5,721 nt of DNA, taken from positions 1-5,721 of the forward strand of contig CANCBY010000164.1 in assembly GCA_947374445.1 (NCBI GenBank). Reading direction: 5' to 3'. The position numbers and the translations under genes are program-made. The DNA is from Pseudobdellovibrionaceae bacterium (GTDB lineage Bacteria > Bdellovibrionota > Bdellovibrionia > Bdellovibrionales > Bdellovibrionaceae). Under the pieces are notes generated by a model. That model worked only from the letters and a program-made list of their open reading frames with translations, searched no databases and was not told where the DNA came from. This document shows, one piece after another, positions 1 through 4,937 of this stretch (positions are counted from its first letter, which is position 1; each line of letters starts with the position of its first letter).

Positions 1-1158
1 GGTTGTGTTCAGTGTATGCTTGCTGGAAATGGTTACGTTTCTCAGCCAAAGCGTTCCAACACCGGCGAAATTATCGCCAACGTAGGACTTGGTATTGCTG
101 CCATGTATTTCGGCCAGCAACAGAATCAATACATCTCTGATAATAACGCCAAGCTTGGTTTTCAAAGTCAGTCCTATCCTTCTTTAGGTTACGGATTCCC
201 ATATTTTATGGGCGCTCTGTCAGGTGCGATGAACGGTGGTAGTTCCGGCGGTGGCGGCGGATTCTACGGCGGCGTCGGCGGTGGCGTTGGATCGGGAGCT
301 TTCGGTTGCGGAAGCGGCATGGGTGGCACGGGTTCGGTTAACGGTTCCGGTGGAATGATGGGTCCATTTGGTATGGGTGGAATGTACGGACCACAAGGTG
401 GCGCGTTCGGCTATCCACAAAATATGTACGGCTCACCTATGGGTGGCGGAATGTACAATATGGGAATGGGTCCTTGGGGCATGAATGGTCCTAACGGCGG
501 TGGTGGAATGGGTAACATGGGCGGCATGATGGCAAATGGCAGTGTTGGCTTTATGTCGCCCGGTGGATACATGATGGGCTACCCCGCGAGTGGTGGAATG
601 AGCGGTTACGGCAACATGATGGGTAACGGCGGCTACATGATGAGTGGCGGAGCCATGATGAATGGTGGCGCGATGATGGGTGGAATGAGCGGTTACGGCA
701 ACATGATGGGTAACGGCGGCTACATGATGAGTGGCGGAGCCATGATGAACGGTGGCGCCATGATGGGTGGAATGAGCGGTTACGGCAACATGATGGGTGG
801 CGGAGCCATGATGGGCGGCGGTACTATGATGAGCACGGGTGCCATGATGGGTGATGGAGGAGCGGCGCAAATGCAGATGTACCAACAACAAATGCAAATG
901 CAGATGCAACAATACCAACAACAGATGGATATGCAAAAGCGTTTAGCTGATTCTCAAATCGCAAAAGCGAAAACTCTTACAAGTTTGCAAACTGAGCTTC
1001 AGTCTTTGATGTATCGTATTCAACAAGTTCAGATGAGTACTGGTACCAATGGCGTGGTTGGATTTGATTATTCAACTCAAGGAACCATTTCATATCAGCC
1101 ATCAGGCAACCCGATTCCAGTGAATACGACGACAACAACTGGTCCGTCACAAAGATAA
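1..1158 (+). CDS. Gly/Met-rich repeat protein with Gln-rich coiled-coil tail (5' partial)
   Basis: I do not recognise the family. The frame is open to base 1 (it reads G-C-V-Q-C before the ATG at 16), and no ribosome binding site precedes that ATG, so the gene probably begins outside the window. Numbering from the ATG at 16 (380 residues): CVQC just before it is a CxxC pair; residues 18-33 form a mildly hydrophobic stretch; 68-284 are very rich in Gly and Met with Tyr, Asn and Ser; 193-266 hold tandem 29-residue repeats; 285-345 are Gln/Met-rich then Leu-heptad-like, suggesting a coiled coil; the C-terminus is Thr/Pro/Ser-rich. Low complexity and missing enzyme motifs suggest a structural, surface or matrix role (inference). 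It ends 26 bp before a hairpin terminator. Stop is TAA at 1156-1158. Coding is secure; function is unknown. Confidence 0.8.
   Translation, partial: GCVQCMLAGNGYVSQPKRSNTGEIIANVGLGIAAMYFGQQQNQYISDNNAKLGFQSQSYPSLGYGFPYFMGALSGAMNGGSSGGGGGFYGGVGGGVGSGAFGCGSGMGGTGSVNGSGGMMGPFGMGGMYGPQGGAFGYPQNMYGSPMGGGMYNMGMGPWGMNGPNGGGGMGNMGGMMANGSVGFMSPGGYMMGYPASGGMSGYGNMMGNGGYMMSGGAMMNGGAMMGGMSGYGNMMGNGGYMMSGGAMMNGGAMMGGMSGYGNMMGGGAMMGGGTMMSTGAMMGDGGAAQMQMYQQQMQMQMQQYQQQMDMQKRLADSQIAKAKTLTSLQTELQSLMYRIQQVQMSTGTNGVVGFDYSTQGTISYQPSGNPIPVNTTTTTGPSQR
592..831 (+). repeat. In-frame 87-bp tandem repeat (two full copies plus a shortened third)
   Basis: Copies start at 592, 679 and 766, each with the codons for GGMSGYGNMMG. 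The first two are 87 bp (29 codons) and differ at only two bases that I can see (AAT/AAC and GCG/GCC, both synonymous). The third keeps the first 11 codons, lacks the next 7 (21 bp), resumes with GGAMM and then decays into GGGTMM and STGAMM. The period is a multiple of three, so copy-number changes keep the frame. The near-identity points to recent duplication or gene conversion. Confidence 0.9.
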
Positions 1159-1184
1159 TTTTTTAGATTAATCAAATAAACTTG

Positions 1185-1212
1185 AAAGGCGCTCAGAAAT
1201 GAGCGCCTTTTT
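1185..1212. terminator. Intrinsic terminator shared by convergent genes
   Basis: A perfect 10-bp stem, AAAGGCGCTC (1185-1194) with GAGCGCCTTT (1201-1210), has a 6-base loop (AGAAAT) and is followed by TT. The CCTTT arm supplies the rest of the T-tract. It lies 26 bp after the stop of the Gly/Met-rich gene and 3 bp beyond the stop of the minus-strand operon. Read on the minus strand the same stem is followed by CAAGTTTATTT, weaker but still T-rich, so it can plausibly end both convergent transcripts. Confidence 0.85.
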
Positions 1213-1215
1213 AAT

Positions 1216-2235
1216 TTAATGAAATACGGGCATGCGAAAAGAAATATTTTTATCCTTTAGAGCGAGCGCCCCGCCAAGTACGACAATCAAGCCTGCCGCA
1301 AACCAAGCATCGCGAGAGTGCGAGTCATCATCTTTTATAAATGAATTGGGCTCGATATTTGTGTTAAATACCCCTGCTGCGCTAGATCTTTTTGCAATTT
1401 CAAAGCATGAAGCCGAAGAAAAAACTCTTCCTTGAGTTTGAACCTCGAAGCTGTCACTAATAATTTTAGTTTTTTTACAAGAGCCTTCTGCTAAGGGCTT
1501 TAAACTTTCATTTGTAATTAAATTTATTGATGCCTGGGCCCATTTGCCTATGTAAATTACGGGGCTGAAACTATTAGATAAAAGCACCCATTGATGATCG
1601 CCCTTGGGTGGAGTGAAGCTTTCTAAAGCTTGAATTTCTCCATCCATCAAAAGGAGAGACTCCTCAAGACCACTTATTTTGTTTTTTTTACTTTTAAATA
1701 TTACGACATATTTGGTGTCTAAAATATCAGGCTTTTGCTTTTTCGGAAGATGAATACTTGCTGCTGAGTTTGCTTGAGCAAAGTTTTTAAAATTAGAAAT
1801 TTCGAGCATTGAGCTGTGGCTTGAAATAAGCTCTAGGGCTCGATCTTTAGCAGAAGCTTGAAGTCTTTGCGGAACAAAAAGTTCTGACATTTTTATAAGA
1901 ATTGAAACAATCAGTTCTAGCGAGCTTTGATTTAAAATATTTTTTTGTAATTCTTGAGTCTCTTGATTCATTTTTTCAAAAGCAGCAAGAGGATCTTGAG
2001 CTATCAATTCAAGCGCTTCATCTAATCGAGTTGAAGTCTCGTTGCCATGAGATTGCTGAAGCTGCAACCATTCAATATATGAAATCATATTCGAGCTATG
2101 CAGAGCCTTTGTAAAGTCCGCAGATGATGACGAAGCCGTGCGGATGACAAATGTTGACGAAGAAGGTGTGTTTGCACGAGCGACAGAGTTTTGAAGTAAA
2201 ATTAATGAGATTGCGATGGCTTTAATTTTTTTCAC
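1216..2235 (-). CDS. Exported protein of unknown family with C-terminal membrane anchor; last gene of the pilus operon
   Basis: 339 residues, family not recognised. The start is GTG at 2235, overlapping the stop of the upstream gene (GTGA, 4 bp), with AAAGGCGG about 6 bases upstream, so translation is probably coupled. Residues 1-21 are a signal peptide (MKKIK, hydrophobic AIAISLILL, AxA-type site at A19-R-A21). Residues 40-160 look helical (DEALELIAQ, ELIVSILIKMSELF); 170-245 look strand-rich. Cys253 and Cys277 are the only cysteines and could form a periplasmic disulfide. Residues 310-326 (WFAAGLIVVLGGALAL) are a membrane segment followed by a short basic tail (KDKN..FR). The layout is that of a periplasmic protein anchored by its C-terminus in the inner membrane. 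The position implies a role with the Flp-type pilus (inference). Local composition is very AT-rich: bases 1681-1740 are 25% GC by my count. Confidence 0.85.
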   Translation of the reverse strand: MKKIKAIAISLILLQNSVARANTPSSSTFVIRTASSSSADFTKALHSSNMISYIEWLQLQQSHGNETSTRLDEALELIAQDPLAAFEKMNQETQELQKNILNQSSLELIVSILIKMSELFVPQRLQASAKDRALELISSHSSMLEISNFKNFAQANSAASIHLPKKQKPDILDTKYVVIFKSKKNKISGLEESLLLMDGEIQALESFTPPKGDHQWVLLSNSFSPVIYIGKWAQASINLITNESLKPLAEGSCKKTKIISDSFEVQTQGRVFSSASCFEIAKRSSAAGVFNTNIEPNSFIKDDDSHSRDAWFAAGLIVVLGGALALKDKNISFRMPVFH

Positions 2236-2741
2236 TTGTGTCCGCCTTTGAAATATTCAACTGATTCTACTTTTTCTGATCTGGCTTTGTGGTCGTAATA
2301 TTCGCTCTGTCCATGGTCAGCAGGATTTTGAATCACTGCCAAAAAAGGCCCACTGGCTTGCAATATAAGCGAGGCCTCATTTTCTGGAACGAGTACTGCA
2401 AACTGTTGTGGATTGAGCGGAGCTCGCAAAAGCTTGAGCCTGCGACCCACGCGCAAGCCTGATTTTTGCCCCGGGTGTGGAGTCGTAAATAGATCAATGA
2501 CCCCATACGATCCGATCAAAGCAGCTAACGAGTCAATATTTTGAATTTCAATAGGCACAAGTACAAATCCTTTTGGGATAACTGTGTCTGCAGAATAGGC
2601 CTCTTCGTGCTCTTGCGGATTTTTGTCTGTTGCTTGGGAGGTTGTACCGACAAATATCAGAAACAACGCTGAGATGCCTAGGGCTGCAAGAATAAATTTA
2701 TTTGTTCTATCTTGTAGAAGAATTTTTATTTTTTCGTTCAT
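2232..2741 (-). CDS. Short CpaB/RcpC-like Flp pilus assembly protein
   Basis: 169 residues. An upstream in-frame ATG at 2813 exists, but the ATG at 2741 has a GGAGG 6 bases upstream and starts a sensible protein, so I use it. Residues 1-15 are a short basic cytoplasmic stretch and 16-33 a membrane helix (FILAALGISALFLIFVG). Residues 51-140 resemble the C-terminal half of CpaB/RcpC: IPKGFVLVPIEI, then YGVIDLF where CpaB has a GDxVDVL-like motif, then QQFAVLVPENEASLILQA, where CpaB proteins have a strand and helix. CpaB/RcpC proteins act in the periplasm with the Tad secretin. Family members are usually nearer 230-300 residues with an N-terminal SAF-type half, which is missing here. The first 35 bp overlap the 62-aa prepilin gene and the last 4 bp overlap the terminal gene. 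The family call is by eye and moderate; the coding call is strong. Confidence 0.7.
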   Translation of the reverse strand: MNEKIKILLQDRTNKFILAALGISALFLIFVGTTSQATDKNPQEHEEAYSADTVIPKGFVLVPIEIQNIDSLAALIGSYGVIDLFTTPHPGQKSGLRVGRRLKLLRAPLNPQQFAVLVPENEASLILQASGPFLAVIQNPADHGQSEYYDHKARSEKVESVEYFKGGHK

Positions 2742-2895
2742 GAGAAACCTCCATAAATTGATTTTTTTTAAATGCGTTTTCTGATTTGGTAAAAAAGACT
2801 CCCAGGTATACAAGCAGGCTAGCTAAAATAAAAGTCAGGCTGAGGGCCTCAATCAGAATCTGTCCTTTTTCGTTTCTATAAGAATTGATTGCCAT
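2707..2895 (-). CDS. Small prepilin-like protein (62 aa), putative minor Flp-type pilin
   Basis: 62 residues from the ATG at 2895; the frame is open further upstream (ATG at 3006), but that would lie well inside the preceding gene and put a long non-prepilin leader before the motif. The N-terminus NEKG^QILIEALSL matches a prepilin peptidase site: basic residues, Gly11, Gln at +1, Glu16 at +5, then a hydrophobic helix (residues 17-35, SLTFILASLLVYLGVFF). The remaining 27 residues are polar and basic with no obvious fold. It starts inside the last 43 bp of the TadG-like gene and ends inside the CpaB-like gene. The ribosome site (AGAAAGAGAA) is weak, fitting coupled translation. It could be a minor pseudopilin inserted at the pilus base or tip, or a membrane chaperone of the assembly system. 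The leader is clear; the role is inference. Confidence 0.75.
   Translation of the reverse strand: MAINSYRNEKGQILIEALSLTFILASLLVYLGVFFTKSENAFKKNQFMEVSHERKNKNSSTR
2748..2752 (-). promoter_or_regulatory. Ribosome binding site that fixes the start of the CpaB-like gene
   Basis: On the minus strand a perfect GGAGG is followed by TTTCTC (6 bases) and the ATG at 2741. It lies inside the 3' end of the 62-aa prepilin gene, so ribosomes ending that gene pass through it. It favours this start over the ATG at 2813, which would lengthen the overlap with the upstream gene. Confidence 0.8.
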
Positions 2896-3734
2896 TGAAT
2901 TTTCTCTTTCTGAAGGCTGCCACCACAAGAATCTTTCCAAGTGACTTGTGATCGAAACCACTTGGCAGTCCAGCTCGTAGGGGGGATATAAATCTTTATT
3001 CTCCAAAAAACCTGCGAGCTTTGCCTTTGGATAAAAGGCTCTTCAAGTTCGTAGACGGGAGCGGAGCTGCTGGGTTTGTCCGGGCGGACGGCCAAGGGGC
3101 TTATCGTGACAGAAACCAACTCAAAATTGAGAATCACAAAGCCTTTGATTTTTTCGGCTAATACTTTTGCTGTGTGAGACATTTGGATTGGAAGCCTAGT
3201 TCGGACGTACTCTGTGGTGCCTTTGTTTTGCTGAAGAAGAATTTTTTGCTGAAAACTGATATTTTGAAATTGTTCATTGACGACAGTAAGACTCGCTTTC
3301 ACCATAGCCACCGCTGGCCAGTTTTCGGTTGCGATGGCAATAGCAAGTTCTGCTTTGAGTTTGAGCTCTTCGATGCGAAGGGCTTTGATTTGCAAGTTGA
3401 GGGCTTCGAGGGTTTGCAGTTGCTCACCACTTTTTTTCTCAAAGGATATAAGCTCTTTGCGACAGATCTGTTTTGCACCTAAGAGTGCTTGCTGTGTCGA
3501 GAGCAAAAGTAAAATTCCAATCAAGAGGGCTAAGATCAGAGGCAAAAGTGCCAAAAGCAATATGGCGCCAAAGCCCTGCTGCCTTCGCAATGAGCGTCTT
3601 GTTGCTGTTATTGCAGTGGCAGAGCCAAATTCTTTTCGAATTTTAAATTGAGTATTTTTAGCGATCCAAGAGGTGCTCTTTGAAGCCCCGAGGTCGTTAT
3701 GATTATTCTGATTGATTTTCTTTTTTTGAGCCAT
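2853..3734 (-). CDS. TadG-like membrane and coiled-coil protein
   Basis: 293 residues from the ATG at 3734. Residues 1-50 are polar and basic. RRQQGFGAILLLALLPLIL at 50-68 opens a membrane helix (about 56-80) of the kind found at the N-terminus of TadG/TadF proteins (basic residues, Gly, hydrophobic, Leu-Pro); it lacks the +5 Glu of a standard prepilin. Residues 95-170 are Glu/Lys/Leu/Gln-rich and likely a coiled coil; 195-290 look strand-rich (FVILNFELVSVTISPL, FWRIKIYIPP). Only Cys91 and Cys270 are present. It has no von Willebrand A domain, unlike full TadG. This start overlaps the TadE-like gene by 127 bp. An alternative TTG at 3590 (residue 49) would begin directly at the RRQQGFG motif, 18 bp after the TadE-like stop, but has no clear ribosome site. 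The ATG has only a weak GAGAA. The family call is by position and N-terminal helix. Confidence 0.7.
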   Translation of the reverse strand: MAQKKKINQNNHNDLGASKSTSWIAKNTQFKIRKEFGSATAITATRRSLRRQQGFGAILLLALLPLILALLIGILLLLSTQQALLGAKQICRKELISFEKKSGEQLQTLEALNLQIKALRIEELKLKAELAIAIATENWPAVAMVKASLTVVNEQFQNISFQQKILLQQNKGTTEYVRTRLPIQMSHTAKVLAEKIKGFVILNFELVSVTISPLAVRPDKPSSSAPVYELEEPFIQRQSSQVFWRIKIYIPPTSWTAKWFRSQVTWKDSCGGSLQKEKIQWQSILIETKKDRF

Positions 3735-4015
3735 TCGATTTTCTCAATTTTTTGAAAGACCAAAACTTTTTTTAATCTTTGTCGAAGCACGAGATCGCAA
3801 GTTTGTGGCGAGTTGTCGATGCTGATCGTGGCGGCGCAGACTAAGGCCTCGTGAAGAATGTATTCAGAGCTGATTTTCAGAATCCCCAAATAGCAGCAAG
3901 CGAGAAGGCAGACTGAAATTAAGAGTATTATTAGACTAATACCCAGAGCTTCGACTGCAGCTTGCCCTCGCATGCTTGAGAATTTTTTATTCTGCCGCAG
4001 ATTCAGATGAGCCAT
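3608..4015 (-). CDS. TadE-like minor prepilin
   Basis: 135 residues from the ATG at 4015. SSMRG^QAAVEALGISLIILLISVC gives a prepilin site after Gly17, Gln18 at +1, Glu22 at +5, and a helix at about 23-43. The QAAVEA core is typical of TadE-type pseudopilins, which are cut by the Tad prepilin peptidase and needed in small amounts for Flp pilus formation. The mature part is basic (KKVLVFQKIEKIEWLKKRK at about 82-100) and carries Cys36, 40, 41, 60 and 73, an unusual number for a minor pilin; Cys60 and Cys73 would be periplasmic. A shorter start at 3973 (MRGQAAVE) is possible, but neither has a good ribosome site, which fits coupling to flp (29-bp overlap). The last 127 bp also encode the N-terminus of the TadG-like gene in another frame. 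Confidence 0.8.
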   Translation of the reverse strand: MAHLNLRQNKKFSSMRGQAAVEALGISLIILLISVCLLACCYLGILKISSEYILHEALVCAATISIDNSPQTCDLVLRQRLKKVLVFQKIEKIEWLKKRKSIRIIITTSGLQRAPLGSLKILNLKFEKNLALPLQ

Positions 4016-4298
4016 TGCCAGAATCTTTTCTGCCGGAGCTGCCTTGGAAAAAGTTTTTGAGATCCTTTTTCTTGTACATATTGTCAGAAATTGTTTCGGC
4101 TTTGGCGTTGCCTTCAACAGTACCGCCGAGGGCCTTTGCCACCTGTGCAAATTGAGAGGAGATGTTGTTTCCAACTGCTCGCATGATTGCTATTGAGCCA
4201 ACTCCGACCAATGAGACGATAACCAAGTATTCGACCAAAGATTGGCCTTTTTGATTGAGCTTAAGTATTTGCCGAGTGTGATTTTGAGTTTGTTGCAT
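3987..4298 (-). CDS. flp: Flp-type (type IVb) major pilin prepilin
   Basis: 103 residues from the ATG at 4298, chosen over an ATG at 4352 because GGAGG lies 4 bases upstream. The leader QILKLNQKG (cut after Gly18) is followed by QSLVEYLVIVSLVGVG: Glu at +5 and Tyr at +6, the Flp signature. Hydrophobic helix about 21-40, then NNISSQFAQVAKALG, the amphipathic helix usual in Flp pilins. The pilin would be cut by a TadV-type peptidase and polymerised into a thin fibre. The mature form is about 85 residues, longer than most Flp pilins, because of a polar tail (KKKDLKNFF, then a Gly/Ser-rich stretch from residue 87) that could be surface exposed. It is the first pilin gene of the operon and starts just after a hairpin that hides its ribosome site. 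Family assignment is confident. Confidence 0.93.
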   Translation of the reverse strand: MQQTQNHTRQILKLNQKGQSLVEYLVIVSLVGVGSIAIMRAVGNNISSQFAQVAKALGGTVEGNAKAETISDNMYKKKDLKNFFQGSSGRKDSGNGSSESAAE

Positions 4299-4299
4299 A

Positions 4300-4340
4300 G
4301 GACCTCCGGGGATCTGCCAATGAGCTGGCAGCAGAGGTCC
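4300..4340 (-). promoter_or_regulatory. Hairpin that buries the flp ribosome binding site
   Basis: In the flp mRNA the outer arms GGACCUC (4340-4334) and GAGGUCC (4306-4300) pair perfectly over 7 bp. Inside, CUGCCA (4331-4326) and UGGCAG (4319-4314) pair over 6 bp around a GCUCAU loop; an asymmetric internal loop (2 and 7 bases) separates the two. The Shine-Dalgarno GGAGG (4307-4303) has four of its five bases in the outer stem, and the hairpin ends one base before the AUG. No T-tract follows, so this is not a terminator. Translational gating of pilin synthesis is the natural reading; a 5' stabilising or processing element is the alternative. Seen by eye, not folded computationally. Confidence 0.7.
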
Positions 4341-4399
4341 TTGCGAAAACAAGGGCGGCTTGGACTCAAATCATTGAGTGATCAGGTCCGAAGCGCGAA
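4341..4399 (-). other. Spacer between the basic-protein gene and flp: small hairpin, no terminator
   Basis: With the hairpin at 4300-4340 this completes the 101-base gap between the stop of the basic-protein gene and the flp start codon. It holds a 6-bp perfect inverted repeat ACTCAA/TTGAGT with a 4-base loop (4364-4379), not followed by a T-tract on the minus strand. It also has a second copy of GGACCT (minus strand, 4389-4384), complementary to the flp ribosome-site arm. I see no convincing -35/-10 pair here, so flp is either read through from the upstream gene or uses a non-standard promoter. Confidence 0.45.
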
Positions 4400-4894
4400 C
4401 TATCTTTTTTTAGCTTTGCCTTTAACGGGCGCTTTAGCAGCAGATTTTGCTGCGGGTTTTGCAGCGGCTTTAGGTGCCAGAGATTTTGCGGCTACTTTAG
4501 CCACTGGCTTTGCGCCCTTTGAGTGAGCTTTGGCTGCGGCAGCTTTTTTGTCTGCTTTTTCTTTGGCTTCTTGAGCTTTTTTGAGTTCAGCGGCTTTTGC
4601 GGCGTCTTTTTGCCGACGTGCTTCTTCTTTGGCTTCATCCTTTACGCGCTGAGAGGCCTCTTTTGCGGCGTTTTTTTGCTGCATTTTTTGCGCTAATTTT
4701 TGGTCGCGGCGCTCATTGATGATGCGATCAAGGATTTCGTAGGCTTCTTTTTGCAGGTCATTTTCGTAGATAAACCTGTAAAATCCTTCGATTTCTGGGC
4801 TTTGGCGGAATTTCTTCATTGAGGTTGGTAGTGCCTCGGATTGAACGAAATCGATCGAGCTTCCATCTTTAGATAGTTTTACTTTTTCGCTCAT
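4400..4894 (-). CDS. Basic protein with histone H1-like Lys/Ala-rich C-terminal tail
   Basis: 164 residues from the ATG at 4894 (MSEKVKLSK). An in-frame ATG at 4915 lacks a ribosome site; 4894 has only a G-run (GGGGG) upstream. Residues 1-65 appear to be a small folded domain (SEALPTSMKKFRQSPEIEGFYRF, then ENDLQKEAYEILDRIINERR). Residues 66-118 are a highly charged Lys/Glu/Ala/Gln helix, possibly a single long helix or coiled coil. Residues 119-164 are Ala/Lys/Pro-rich (AAAKPAAKSAAK, ending KGKAKKR), like the tails of histone H1-type proteins, which suggests nucleic acid or polyanion binding (inference). It lies 102 bp upstream of flp on the same strand with no evident terminator between, so co-transcription with the pilus operon is possible. 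Family not recognised. Confidence 0.85.
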   Translation of the reverse strand: MSEKVKLSKDGSSIDFVQSEALPTSMKKFRQSPEIEGFYRFIYENDLQKEAYEILDRIINERRDQKLAQKMQQKNAAKEASQRVKDEAKEEARRQKDAAKAAELKKAQEAKEKADKKAAAAKAHSKGAKPVAKVAAKSLAPKAAAKPAAKSAAKAPVKGKAKKR

Positions 4895-4937
4895 GAGTGC
4901 CCCCAAATTATGCATACTAAAAAGACTAACTTCTGTC

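Noticed and set aside
592..831. Regular repeats as a possible CRISPR array
   Set aside because: The units are contiguous and in frame, encode a Gly/Met protein, and have no variable spacers.
433..936. Long minus-strand open frame rich in His/Thr opposite the Gly/Met repeats
   Set aside because: It mirrors the ATG-rich, GGN-rich codons of the plus-strand gene (CAT and ACC on the other strand), has no sensible protein character and is an antisense shadow.
2937..2965. 7-bp inverted repeat CCAAGTG/CACTTGG with a 15-base loop, upstream of the 62-aa prepilin start
   Set aside because: It lies inside coding sequence of the TadG-like gene, has a long loop and no T-tract, and is 41 bases from the start codon; chance is a fair explanation.
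3277..3651. Plus-strand open frame inside the TadG-like gene
   Set aside because: It lies wholly antisense to a gene with clear membrane and coiled-coil structure, has no ribosome site and no coherent features.
3590..3734. Frameshift or sequencing error joining the TadE-like and TadG-like genes
   Set aside because: Each protein has its own membrane helix and plausible boundaries; a fusion would not make a known family, so overlap or a later start is simpler.
4364..4379. ACTCAA/TTGAGT hairpin as a terminator of the basic-protein gene
   Set aside because: The stem is only 6 bp, AT-rich, and followed on the minus strand by CCAAGCCGCCC rather than a T-tract.
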